A DNA stretch of 64,000 nt from Eubacterium_B sp034180045 (GTDB lineage Bacteria > Bacillota > Clostridia > Peptostreptococcales > Anaerovoracaceae): the NCBI GenBank assembly GCA_034180045.1, contig JAXFOY010000005.1, positions 1 through 64,000 on the forward strand, in the 5' to 3' direction. Below the pieces are notes generated by a model. It did not search any database. It was given only the letters and a program-made list of their open reading frames with translations, and had not been told where the DNA came from. The translations under genes were made by a program, and so were the position numbers. Position 1 is the stretch's first letter; every line of letters begins with the position of its first letter. Positions 52,166 to 60,112 of this stretch are shown here, piece after piece.

Positions 52166-52958
52166 AGATATAACGCTGGGGCAATATTATTCATCCGATT
52201 CTGTACTGCACAGACTGGATCCTCGAACTAAAATAATAGCTACACTTCTGTTTATAATAGAGCTTTTTCTCGTTAAGAATTTTGTCGGTTTTGCGATTTG
52301 CGGAGCGGCGCTCGCTTTCAGTATAATTGTTTCGAAGGTGCCGTTATCGTTTATTCTGAGGGGACTTAAGCCGATATTTATGATTTTGGCGTTCACTTTC
52401 TTTCTTAATATTTTCATGATAGACGGACATGAAATCTTTAGATGGAAGTTTATCAAAATAACTACAGAAGGCATTTACCTTGCGGTATTTATGAGCTTGC
52501 GGTTGATTTTGCTGATTATAAGTTCTTCTATTTTGACGCTGACAACAAAGCCGATTGCGCTTACCGACGGTCTTGAAAAATTGATGCATCCGTTTACAAA
52601 GCTGGGGCTTCCGTCGCATGAAATTGCGATGATGATGTCCATAGCGCTTAGGTTTATTCCGCTTTTACTGGATGAGACGGACAAAATTATGAAGGCGCAG
52701 CAGGCAAGAGGTGCCGACTTTGAGAGCGGGAATATACTGAAACGCGCCAAGTCTATGATTCCGATTCTGGTGCCGCTGTTCGTAAGTGCTTTTCGAATAG
52801 CTCAGGATTTGGCAATGGCAATGGAAGCAAGATGTTATAGGGGCGGTTCGGGTAGAACAAGGATGAACGAAATTAAATTTGATAAACTTGACTTTATGGC
52901 GATTGCAATTTGTATGATCTTTTTGGCGGTTGTCATTGCAGCGAGATATTTTATTTAG
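52158..52958 (+). CDS. ecfT: ECF transporter transmembrane protein EcfT
   Basis: 266-residue membrane coupling protein with about five to six helices. The two cytoplasmic coupling motifs of EcfT are visible as AQQARGADFESG and AMEARCYRGG, both of the ARG/ARC type that contact the ATPases. AAGGAG lies upstream of the ATG. Together with ecfA1/A2 it forms the shared ECF module. Confidence 0.94.
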   Translation: MIRDITLGQYYSSDSVLHRLDPRTKIIATLLFIIELFLVKNFVGFAICGAALAFSIIVSKVPLSFILRGLKPIFMILAFTFFLNIFMIDGHEIFRWKFIKITTEGIYLAVFMSLRLILLIISSSILTLTTKPIALTDGLEKLMHPFTKLGLPSHEIAMMMSIALRFIPLLLDETDKIMKAQQARGADFESGNILKRAKSMIPILVPLFVSAFRIAQDLAMAMEARCYRGGSGRTRMNEIKFDKLDFMAIAICMIFLAVVIAARYFI

Positions 52959-52967
52959 GTTAGATTG

Positions 52968-53657
52968 ATGAGACAGAGAAAAATCAAGGATATTGATGAA
53001 AAGCTACAGGAATTTGAAAATATTATAGTGCCGAATTCACAGGGGCGTGCGGGCTGCTGGAGAGAATCTTTTATTCTTGACAGAAGTGATGCCGGACAGG
53101 TTGATGAAATTTTGAGTAAGTCACTATTCTTGGAGATAGGCTCAGGAAAAGGCAGATTCATCACAAGCTGTGCAGCACAGGATAAGGACGGTCTTTTTCT
53201 TGCAGCTGAAGGCTTATCAAGCGTTATAATTCGAGGCATGGTAAAGGCAAGAGAAGAAGAACTTTCCAACATTAGATTTATAACATCGTATATTAACGAT
53301 ATGGATAGGGACTTTTCGGAGAATGAGCTTGACGGGATTTTTTTGAACTTCAGCGATCCTTGGCCTAAGGCAAGACATGCAAAGCGAAGACTGACACATA
53401 AAGACAGGCTCGTTCAGTATTTGAGAGCAATTAAAACCGGCGGATTTATAAGATTCAAAACAGATAATGACGATTTATTTGACTTTACCTTGGAGCAAAT
53501 TGAGGAGTGCAGGGAGTCTGCCGCGTTTGATGTGACAGGGCTTACCCGGGATTTGCACAGCAGCCGGTTTCATGAGATGAGCCCGATGACCGAATACGAA
53601 ATTAAGTTTTCCTCTCAGGGAAAGAATATCAATTTTGTTTGCTTACGCAAAAGATAG
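52968..53657 (+). CDS. trmB: tRNA (guanine-N7-)-methyltransferase
   Basis: 229-residue SAM-dependent enzyme making m7G46 in tRNA variable loops. LEIGSGKGRF is the SAM-binding motif I; NFSDPWPKARHAKRRL is the TrmB-specific active-site block; FKTDNDDLFDFT and the C-terminal SPMTEYEIKFSSQGKNI are typical. ATG 52968 is preferred to the TTG three bases earlier. A tRNA gene follows 20 bases after the stop. Confidence 0.94.
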   Translation: MRQRKIKDIDEKLQEFENIIVPNSQGRAGCWRESFILDRSDAGQVDEILSKSLFLEIGSGKGRFITSCAAQDKDGLFLAAEGLSSVIIRGMVKAREEELSNIRFITSYINDMDRDFSENELDGIFLNFSDPWPKARHAKRRLTHKDRLVQYLRAIKTGGFIRFKTDNDDLFDFTLEQIEECRESAAFDVTGLTRDLHSSRFHEMSPMTEYEIKFSSQGKNINFVCLRKR

Positions 53658-53677
53658 GTGTATAATATATATTAGTT

Positions 53678-53751
53678 GCGGGCGTAGTTTAATGGTAAAA
53701 CGCGAGCTTCCCAAGCTTGAATCGAGGGTTCGATTCCCTTCGCCCGCTCCA
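53678..53751 (+). tRNA. tRNA-Gly (anticodon CCC)
   Basis: 74-base cloverleaf. Acceptor stem GCGGGCG / CGCCCGC (53678-53684 with 53741-53747), discriminator T, encoded CCA (53749-53751). Anticodon stem CGAGC / GCTTG encloses loop TTCCCAA, giving anticodon CCC; the T arm reads GAGGGTTCGATTCCCTT. A TATAAT box lies at 53661-53666, so it likely has its own promoter after trmB. Confidence 0.95.
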
Positions 53752-53773
53752 TGTTTTCAAATATCAATATAAG

Positions 53774-53795
53774 CGTGTAATTCCGAGATTACACG
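53774..53795 (+). terminator. Possible terminator after tRNA-Gly
   Basis: Eight-base-pair stem CGTGTAAT / ATTACACG with a short loop, not followed by a clear U-tract. Convergent with the DltC-like gene. Confidence 0.35.
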
Positions 53796-53838
53796 TAATT
53801 CTAAGATTCTATATAATGATAAAATATTTCCGAATTAT

Positions 53839-54102
53839 CTACTGAGAAACACATAGCGTACTGTTTTTCCGTAAATAATCATTAACCAAGTCTTCAATAC
53901 CTTCAACCGTTCTTAATTGCGTTCTGTCGATTCTTGTCGGTTGGATGATTATTCCGCAATCTTCCAGTCTCGAAAATAATTCAATAAACGCTAAAGAATC
54001 AAGTAATCCGCTTTCTATCAAATCTATATTTTCTTCATAGACCCCTTCGTCCTCGCATATCTCATATAATAATTTCGGTATGTCAATTACGGTATCTGTC
54101 AT
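53839..54102 (-). CDS. DltC-like D-alanyl carrier protein (orphan)
   Basis: 87-residue carrier protein. ESGLLDSLAFIELFSRLE places the phosphopantetheine Ser at residue 36 in the DSL motif, and the following helix and ITEFDR-like segment (TRIDRTQLRT) match DltC, which carries activated D-Ala for teichoic acid alanylation, more than fatty-acid ACP. The extra C-terminal NSTLCVSQ tail is unusual. None of dltA, dltB or dltD is nearby; instead vanW lies 28 bases upstream on the same strand. It could serve a distant dlt operon or a different acyl/aminoacyl system. Confidence 0.7.
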   Translation of the reverse strand: MTDTVIDIPKLLYEICEDEGVYEENIDLIESGLLDSLAFIELFSRLEDCGIIIQPTRIDRTQLRTVEGIEDLVNDYLRKNSTLCVSQ

Positions 54103-54130
54103 AATTTATATAAGCCCTTTCTCTTCTATT

Positions 54131-54967
54131 TCATATCAAGTTGTCTTCTCGGATTTGCTCTTTCGGTATTAGTGCATAATCGTACATGACCTCAGAGTGA
54201 TTGTCCAGTATGAGCTCTCTACGCAATTCTTCGTTTGATAATCTGTCAATTACAATTCTATATACTTGAGAATTTCTGAAATATTTGTCCCCTTCTCTTT
54301 TGAAATGGTGATTTTCCTCAATTAATTTATAGCGATAGGGATATTCTCGTTCACTTCTTAACTCGCCGCAGAGTTCTCCATTTTCGCACCAAACAAGAAT
54401 TTGTACATCTTGATTCGTATTATTTTTGAATCTGTAATCAACATTGTTATAAGAAACGGATGTACCTGTTCCAAACGGGACTCTTCTTCTTTCGTCGGGG
54501 AATAAAGCATCGGAGTGATGATGCAATTCGGTTACATCTAACGGGCTGTTCAAAACCAACCAATGAATCATGTTTGCCATTTGACATAGACCTCCGCCAT
54601 AACCCGATGTCATGCCGTTTCTGCCTATCATCAGTCCTTCTTTATATCCGTATTTTTTGCCTATCGGGCCGACTGTGCTCCAGTAGGAAAAGCTCTCCCC
54701 CGGACGGATAATTAAACCGTTGATTTTATTACAGGCTATCATAATATTTGTTACTTTATTTTCTTGTAATTTCAAATCTACCCCGTGCAGCCTCCTAATT
54801 AAAATAGAACTATGGCTTTTTACTATATGGGGCAATTCCTTATCAGAGAATGTTTTGGCGATTTTTTCTTTACTGACAGCGTTTTTGATATGCCTTACAA
54901 TAATTTCTTTTTTTACGGAAATCTTATAAGTTGTCGGGCTTATATCACAAAAAAGCTTTCTTCCCAT
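54131..54967 (-). CDS. VanW family protein
   Basis: 278-residue protein of the VanW family, first seen in vanB-type glycopeptide resistance clusters but widespread in Gram-positives with a poorly known cell-wall role. The VanW core runs from about residue 70 to 200: RPGESFSYWSTVGP, GYKEGLMIGRNGMTSGYGGG, LCQMANMIHWLVLNSPLDV and HHHSDALFPDERRRVPFGTG are diagnostic. No signal peptide is visible at the annotated N-terminus. Its ribosome site (AGGAG) is 13 or so bases upstream, rather distant. The AT-rich base composition differs from neighbouring genes, which suggests transfer. It probably forms an operon with the carrier protein. Confidence 0.86.
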   Translation of the reverse strand: MGRKLFCDISPTTYKISVKKEIIVRHIKNAVSKEKIAKTFSDKELPHIVKSHSSILIRRLHGVDLKLQENKVTNIMIACNKINGLIIRPGESFSYWSTVGPIGKKYGYKEGLMIGRNGMTSGYGGGLCQMANMIHWLVLNSPLDVTELHHHSDALFPDERRRVPFGTGTSVSYNNVDYRFKNNTNQDVQILVWCENGELCGELRSEREYPYRYKLIEENHHFKREGDKYFRNSQVYRIVIDRLSNEELRRELILDNHSEVMYDYALIPKEQIREDNLI

Positions 54968-55230
54968 AGTTGTACTGTTTCTCCTGGCTCTAAGAATTAT
55001 GAACTTTGTGATTATTATAACATAATTACTATTAAATGTATAGGCGTTTAATACTTTTCAGAATCAAAATGAAAAGCATAAAATTTTGGATAAAATTATC
55101 ACGAAATTTGAATTGAATTTTTTCTGCTTTTATGATATTACTATGTTAGCGATTCGTTGTTCATCAACGTTTACTTTTAACAGTTTGCAATGTACTTTAC
55201 AGTAATCAAATCGGATAGAGGACGATAAGT

Positions 55231-55542
55231 ATGAGTCTTTTCGGAAAGAATATTAATAAATACATAGAAAAATACAGAAACGAAGAAAATATCACGCTTA
55301 TTGATGTGAGAGAACCGGATGAGTTTTCGGTAGGAAGAATCCCCGGGAGCATCAATTTGCCGCTAAGTAATCTGGCTAGCGTGGAGTCAGCACTTACAGA
55401 TAAGACCGCCAAGATTTATGTATACTGTAGAAGCGGAAGCCGCAGCGGTATGGCGGCAAAAGCCATGAAGGACATGGGTTATGAGAATGTGACAAACATA
55501 GGCGGAATACTTCGCTACAGGGGAGAAATAGACAGACGGTAA
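55231..55542 (+). CDS. Rhodanese-like domain protein
   Basis: 103-residue single-domain rhodanese (sulfurtransferase). The active-site loop VYCRSGSRSG places the catalytic Cys at residue 66, preceded by LIDVREPDEFSVGRIPGSINLPL, the family N-terminal block. Six-residue loop CRSGSR is of the GlpE type. GAGGA precedes the ATG. It stands alone; the sulfur acceptor is unknown. Confidence 0.9.
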   Translation: MSLFGKNINKYIEKYRNEENITLIDVREPDEFSVGRIPGSINLPLSNLASVESALTDKTAKIYVYCRSGSRSGMAAKAMKDMGYENVTNIGGILRYRGEIDRR

Positions 55543-55665
55543 ACTGAGTTATCCGGCAGATATTTTTTCGCCGCAGATTGATAGATGAAGATATAGAGTT
55601 TTAGAAAATGAGTTAAAACCAAGTTAGGTTTTGCATATAGACAGATTTTTGAGGGGGAATGGCAT

Positions 55666-56349
55666 ATGAATATTCGTCTCAATTATAAACAAAAAGGGAA
55701 GGGAAAACCGTTGATACTCTTGCACGGGAACGGTGAGAACAACGGCTACTTTACAGCCCAAATCGAACATTTTGCAAGGAAGTATAGAGTGATTGCGGTT
55801 GATACCCGCGGACACGGCAAGTCGCCGCGTGGAAACGCGCCTTTTACAATTAGGCAGTTTGCTGACGATTTAGCGGACTTTATGAGGCAACACGCTATAT
55901 CAAAGGCTAACATACTGGGATTTTCCGATGGCGGAAATACAGCACTTTGTTTTGCGATGAAATATCCGGAGCTTGTAGATAAGCTGATTGTAGATGGGGC
56001 AAACCTCTATCCTGAAGGACTTAAGGGAATTGCACTGGTTCCTATAAGGATATGGCACAGTATAGTTGATTTATTTTCGAGTTTTAGCAGAAAAGTGCGT
56101 ATTCATTCAGAAAAGCTGAGACTTGTTACCGGAGAGCCGTTTATAAAGGAGTCCGAACTTGGACATATCAAAGCTAAAACTTTGGTTCTGGGCGGTACGC
56201 GTGATTTAATAAAAACCGAGCATACCAAGTTGATAAGCCGCTGCATACCTAAAGCTAAACTCTGTCTGATACCGGGTGATCATTTTATTGCAGCAAAAAG
56301 ACCTCGAATTTTCAATAAAGCTGTTCTGGATTTTCTTGAAGAGGACTAA
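55666..56349 (+). CDS. Alpha/beta hydrolase
   Basis: 227-residue alpha/beta hydrolase. LHGNGENNGYF is the oxyanion loop, GFSDGGN the nucleophile elbow (Ser87), TRDLIK near the acid, and PGDHFIAAKRP the catalytic His. No lid large enough for a lipase is evident. GAGGGGG precedes the ATG. Substrate unknown. A large hairpin follows. Confidence 0.87.
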   Translation: MNIRLNYKQKGKGKPLILLHGNGENNGYFTAQIEHFARKYRVIAVDTRGHGKSPRGNAPFTIRQFADDLADFMRQHAISKANILGFSDGGNTALCFAMKYPELVDKLIVDGANLYPEGLKGIALVPIRIWHSIVDLFSSFSRKVRIHSEKLRLVTGEPFIKESELGHIKAKTLVLGGTRDLIKTEHTKLISRCIPKAKLCLIPGDHFIAAKRPRIFNKAVLDFLEED

Positions 56350-56365
56350 AGCTTAATAAAAATAA

Positions 56366-56447
56366 AACCGCACTTGCTGCGAAGCTTACCTGTCATTAAC
56401 ACGATTTGAAGATGACGGATATTCATTGCACTCGTGCGGTTATTTAT
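56366..56447. terminator. Large nested hairpin between the hydrolase and uppP genes
   Basis: Outer stem AACCGCAC (56366-56373) / GTGCGGTT (56434-56441) with T-rich tails on both strands, and an inner helix built on GTCAT / ATGAC. It probably ends both convergent genes. The layout resembles the element at 9212-9296. Confidence 0.65.
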
Positions 56448-56460
56448 TTAATATAATTAT

Positions 56461-57291
56461 TTATGCAAGAATAATCTTGAAATATACAATAACGATGATA
56501 CCTAAAGCTATACGATACCAGCCAAATACTTTGAAGTCATGTTTCTTAACATAGGACATAAGCATTTTAATACAAGCAAGAGATACAGCAAATGCAACAA
56601 GTATACCGATTACTAAAATTAAAAACTCATGTGAGCTGAAGTGCAATCCGAATTTAAGAAGCTTGAGCAGGCTGGCGCCGAACATAACAGGAATCGCTAA
56701 GAAAAATGTGAACTCTGCCGCTATGGTGCGCTCTATTCCTATTATCAGTCCACCTATAATCGTAGACCCGGAGCGTGATGTCCCGGGGAGCACTGCGGCG
56801 ATAAGCTGAAAGGCTCCTATAATCAGGGCATCTTTGTACGAAATATCCCTAAGGCTTGTGATTCTAGGCTTTTTGTCTTTGTTCCTGGATTCGATATATA
56901 TAAATGCCACTCCGACCAAAACCAGCATTATTGCAACAGTCATAGAGTTATACAAGTGCTTGTCTATCCAGTCGTCAAGCAAAATGCCCACGACCGCGGC
57001 AGGAAGGCAGGCAACGATTATTTTTACCCAAAGTTGCATTACATCATATCTAATGAACGGTTTTGACTTGACCTTCGTATTGAATGGCCAAATTTTATTC
57101 CAAAAGTAGACGACAACTGCCAAAATCGCACCAAGCTGAACAACTACCAGGAAAAAATTCCAAAAATTCTCGGAAACCCTCATAGGGATTATGGATTTTA
57201 GAAGAATCAGGTGACCTGTACTGCTTATAGGCAGCCACTCGCTTATGCCTTCTACAATTCCATAAAGTATAGCCTTTATTACTTCTATCAA
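56461..57291 (-). CDS. uppP: Undecaprenyl-diphosphatase UppP (BacA)
   Basis: 276-residue membrane phosphatase that recycles the lipid carrier for wall synthesis and raises bacitracin tolerance. The two active-site segments EGISEWLPISSTGH and PGTSRSGSTI are both present, with about eight helices. Near the start there is no suitable ATG; TTG at 57291 with GGAGG five bases upstream aligns with the usual N-terminus (IEVIKAILYGIVEG). ATGs at 57303 and 57327 are less likely. Confidence 0.92.
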   Translation of the reverse strand: MIEVIKAILYGIVEGISEWLPISSTGHLILLKSIIPMRVSENFWNFFLVVVQLGAILAVVVYFWNKIWPFNTKVKSKPFIRYDVMQLWVKIIVACLPAAVVGILLDDWIDKHLYNSMTVAIMLVLVGVAFIYIESRNKDKKPRITSLRDISYKDALIIGAFQLIAAVLPGTSRSGSTIIGGLIIGIERTIAAEFTFFLAIPVMFGASLLKLLKFGLHFSSHEFLILVIGILVAFAVSLACIKMLMSYVKKHDFKVFGWYRIALGIIVIVYFKIILA

Positions 57292-57491
57292 AATTACCTC
57301 CATGCTTATATCCAAAATATTTTTCATATAGAAATTGCAAATTCATATAAAATTATAGACGAAAACTGCATCTCATTCAAGTTTTGCTTTTTCCGAGCTG
57401 TGCCGTAATCTATTTGTCATGGGCATATAAAGCAGATTTATAAGATTAAACAATTTTATCAACAAAAATTTATTTTTTATAACAAAAAAGC

Positions 57492-57521
57492 TTGACTTCC
57501 TATGTAAGTGAGTGTTATGAT
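57492..57521 (+). promoter_or_regulatory. Promoter of the tyrosine leader / NhaC transporter operon
   Basis: TTGACT (57492-57497), 18-base spacer, TATGAT (57516-57521), giving a start near 57528 just before the leader peptide ribosome site. Confidence 0.75.
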
Positions 57522-57553
57522 ATAAATAATTACTTTTGAAAGGAGCAATTAAA

Positions 57554-57646
57554 ATGACAATATGCCGTGATATGACTGAACTTAACTTGAAGGACAAGCA
57601 TTTTTCTTGCTGTCATCAAGAGTACTACTATTATTATATGAATTAG
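57554..57646 (+). CDS. Tyrosine-rich attenuator leader peptide
   Basis: 30-codon reading frame with a strong AAAGGAG site nine bases upstream. It ends CCHQEYYYYYMN and a TAG stop; residues 24-28 are five consecutive Tyr codons (TAC TAC TAT TAT TAT). It is immediately followed by a hairpin, then by an intrinsic terminator before an NhaC-family transporter gene. This is the classic layout of ribosome-mediated attenuation: slow decoding of Tyr codons when charged tRNA-Tyr is short would change RNA folding downstream. The Cys-Cys-His before the Tyr run has no known meaning. Function inferred from sequence only. Confidence 0.78.
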   Translation: MTICRDMTELNLKDKHFSCCHQEYYYYYMN

Positions 57647-57758
57647 AGAGTCCTAAAGATATTTAGCGGCTCTGTTTGCATTGTGTAAGGAGCCTCTAAT
57701 AATCAATTTCGGATTTTGGTGAGCTTCTGACGATGCAAATAATCGTAAGAAGTTTTTT
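57647..57758 (+). promoter_or_regulatory. Attenuator with mutually exclusive hairpins and terminator
   Basis: Hairpin A (57647-57673; AGAGTC CTAAA / TTTAG, bulged C, GGCTCT) follows the leader stop. A competing helix can form between GGCTC (57668-57672) and GAGCC (57690-57694). TTTGCATTG (57675-57683) can pair with CGATGCAAA (57731-57739), which would disrupt the terminator stem CTTCT..ACGAT / ATCGT..AGAAG (57724-57752) that ends in TTTTTT (57753-57758). No T-box (GGGTGG-type) sequence is present. Confidence 0.7.
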
Positions 57759-57794
57759 ATTGCCTGAAGATGAGAAAGATTAAAGGAGAATTAT

Positions 57795-59177
57795 ATGTTT
57801 GACTTGAAACAGCACAGATCACCGGGACTCATAGAGTCGCTGGTAATAATAGCAATTATTTTACTACTGCTTGGATTCCCTATTATAGCGATTCCGGGTA
57901 TGACACCGCATATTCCGGTGCTAGTAAGCATCATATTCTTACTGGTTTATGGGCTTTGCCATAAGATAAAGTTTTCAGATATGCAGGAGAGTATGATTCA
58001 GTCCGTTAGCACCAGTATGGGTGCGGTTTACCTGTTTTTCTTCATAGGTATATTAATATCGGTATTGATGATGTCGGGAGCTATTCCGACTTTGATGTAC
58101 TTCGGATTGAATATCGTATCAGCTAAAACATTTTATCTGTCAGCTTTCTGTATTACCGCTATTATAGGAATTTCAATAGGAAGCAGTCTGACTACCGTGG
58201 CTACACTGGGCGTTGCGCTCATGGGGCTAGCAAATGTTTTTGATTTGAATCCGGCGATAACGGCAGGTGCTATAGTTTCGGGTGCATTCTTCGGAGATAA
58301 GATGTCACCTTTATCGGACACTACAGGCATTGCAGCGAGTATAGTGGGAATTGATCTGTTCGAACACATAAGGAATATGATGTTTACTACCGTTCCTGCT
58401 TTCGTAATATCTGCGGTTTTCTTTGCTGCGGTATCGCCGTGGAAAGCAGTGGGAGATACATCGGAAATTGAGACTTTTAGAGAGGCTCTTTTATCCACTG
58501 ATTTAGTTCACTCATACGCACTGATACCTTTTGTTGCATTGATTGTTTTTTCGATTTTCAAAGTGCCGGCAATAATTACAATCATCTGTGTAAGCGGATT
58601 GAGTCTTGTGATTTCAGAAATCCATACGAGCTATGGTCTAACGGAAATCGGAAACATCCTATTTGCAGGCTTCAGCAAGGAAGGAATTCCGGAAAATATC
58701 GCCTCTTTAATAAATCGCGGGGGCATTAACAGCATGTTTTTCACGATAACTATAGTAATTCTTGCTCTCAGCTTGGGCGGGCTTCTTTTCGGGCTGGGCA
58801 TAATTCCAAGCATCCTGCAAAGCATAGCACACTTGCTCAATTCGAGGTTTAAGGCGACCATATGTGTTGCTGTTACAGCACTGGGAGTGAACTTTGTAGT
58901 GGGTGAACAATACCTGAGCATCCTGCTTGCGGGAAAGACTTTTAAGCCTATATATGACAAACTGGGTCTGCACCCGAAAAATCTTTCGCGTGCGCTTGAG
59001 GACTCGGGAACGGTAATTAATCCTTTGGTTCCATGGGGAGTATGCGGCGTGTTTATCTCGAATATGCTTGGAGTTTCAACCGTTCAATACTCAGTGTTCG
59101 CAGTCTTTTGCTACAGCTGTATAGTACTCACCGTTCTTTCGGGATTCTTTGGAAAGAAAGCAGGGCAAGAGGCATAA
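57795..59177 (+). CDS. NhaC-family Na+/H+ antiporter-type transporter (probable tyrosine transporter)
   Basis: 460-residue membrane protein with about eleven to twelve helices, of the NhaC family. SGAFFGDKMSPLSDTTGIAA is the family signature, repeated more weakly as a second half with GEQYLSILLAGKTF. NhaC-type proteins include Na+/H+ antiporters and substrate/ion exchangers; members under tyrosine T-box control in other Firmicutes have been proposed to import tyrosine. Here the tyrosine-codon leader and attenuator at 57554-57758 point the same way. AAAGGAG precedes the ATG. A terminator follows. Confidence 0.87.
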   Translation: MFDLKQHRSPGLIESLVIIAIILLLLGFPIIAIPGMTPHIPVLVSIIFLLVYGLCHKIKFSDMQESMIQSVSTSMGAVYLFFFIGILISVLMMSGAIPTLMYFGLNIVSAKTFYLSAFCITAIIGISIGSSLTTVATLGVALMGLANVFDLNPAITAGAIVSGAFFGDKMSPLSDTTGIAASIVGIDLFEHIRNMMFTTVPAFVISAVFFAAVSPWKAVGDTSEIETFREALLSTDLVHSYALIPFVALIVFSIFKVPAIITIICVSGLSLVISEIHTSYGLTEIGNILFAGFSKEGIPENIASLINRGGINSMFFTITIVILALSLGGLLFGLGIIPSILQSIAHLLNSRFKATICVAVTALGVNFVVGEQYLSILLAGKTFKPIYDKLGLHPKNLSRALEDSGTVINPLVPWGVCGVFISNMLGVSTVQYSVFAVFCYSCIVLTVLSGFFGKKAGQEA

Positions 59178-59195
59178 ATTTTGATAAATAGAAAC

Positions 59196-59234
59196 AAAAG
59201 TCCCTTTAGGAGAAGTTCCTTTTGGGACTTTTTT
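59196..59234 (+). terminator. Intrinsic terminator of the NhaC-family transporter gene
   Basis: Stem AAAAGTCCC (59196-59204) / GGGACTTTT (59223-59231) with an 18-base loop and a T-run. Confidence 0.82.
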
Positions 59235-59353
59235 GATAGAGTATGAGATAATTGGTGTATGTATACATTGTTGTATTTACAAGAATAACAAATAGGCTTA
59301 GAATATAAATGCAGCAAATATAAAAACTGGATAATCGGAGGATATGTGTAATA

Positions 59354-60103
59354 ATGAAATTTGTTTCGTGGAATGTTAACGGTCTTAGAGCTGTTTTGCA
59401 AAAAGGTTTTGAAGATATTGTTAAGGAGTTTGACGCTGATTTTTTCTGCATTCAGGAAACCAAAATGCAGGAGGGACAGGCAAGTGTTGATTTGCCGGGG
59501 TATTATCAATATTTTTCATATGCTGAGAAAAAGGGTTATTCAGGGACGGCAATCTTTGCTAAACACGAACCTGTCAGCGTAAAATACAACTTTGAAGGGC
59601 ATGATGATGAAGGGAGAGCGGTGCTTCTCGAATACGAAAAATTTTATTTGCTTAATGTATATGTGCCGAATGCACAGCCTGAGCTTAAGCGCCTTGAGTA
59701 TAGAATGAAATGGGAGGATGACTTGCGTTCGATGGTAAGTGAGCTGTCAAAGCAAAAACATGTGGTAATCTGCGGCGACCTGAATGTTGCGCATGAAGAA
59801 ATCGACCTGAAAAATCCTAAAACAAATAGAAAGAATCCGGGATTTTCCGATGAGGAACGCGGTAAGATGACAGAACTTTTGAATGCCGGATTTATCGACA
59901 CTTTCCGCTATCTTTATCCGGAAAAGGAAGGGGCATACAGCTGGTGGTCATATAGAGGCAATGCGAGAAAGAATAACACGGGCTGGAGAATAGACTATTT
60001 TGTTGTCGACGAGGCAATAAAGGATGGAATAAAAGCTGCGAAAATACATAGTGAAATCTTGGGCAGTGACCACTGTCCTGTAAGTCTTGAGCTTGAAATC
60101 TAA
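59354..60103 (+). CDS. xth: Exodeoxyribonuclease III
   Basis: 249-residue AP endonuclease/exonuclease of the ExoIII/ExoA type used in base-excision repair. FVSWNVNGLRAV opens the fold; IQETKMQ holds the metal-binding Glu, GDLNVAHEEIDL the Asp/Asn pair, and LGSDHCPVSLEL the catalytic Asp-His. Length typical of ExoA. It is 9 bases from the next gene. Confidence 0.94.
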   Translation: MKFVSWNVNGLRAVLQKGFEDIVKEFDADFFCIQETKMQEGQASVDLPGYYQYFSYAEKKGYSGTAIFAKHEPVSVKYNFEGHDDEGRAVLLEYEKFYLLNVYVPNAQPELKRLEYRMKWEDDLRSMVSELSKQKHVVICGDLNVAHEEIDLKNPKTNRKNPGFSDEERGKMTELLNAGFIDTFRYLYPEKEGAYSWWSYRGNARKNNTGWRIDYFVVDEAIKDGIKAAKIHSEILGSDHCPVSLELEI

Positions 60104-60112
60104 GGATATAAT

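Noticed and set aside
57528..57794. Tyrosine T-box riboswitch upstream of the NhaC gene
   Set aside because: No T-box consensus (GGGTGG-type bulge sequence) or specifier-loop stem is present; the leader peptide with Tyr codons explains the region better.
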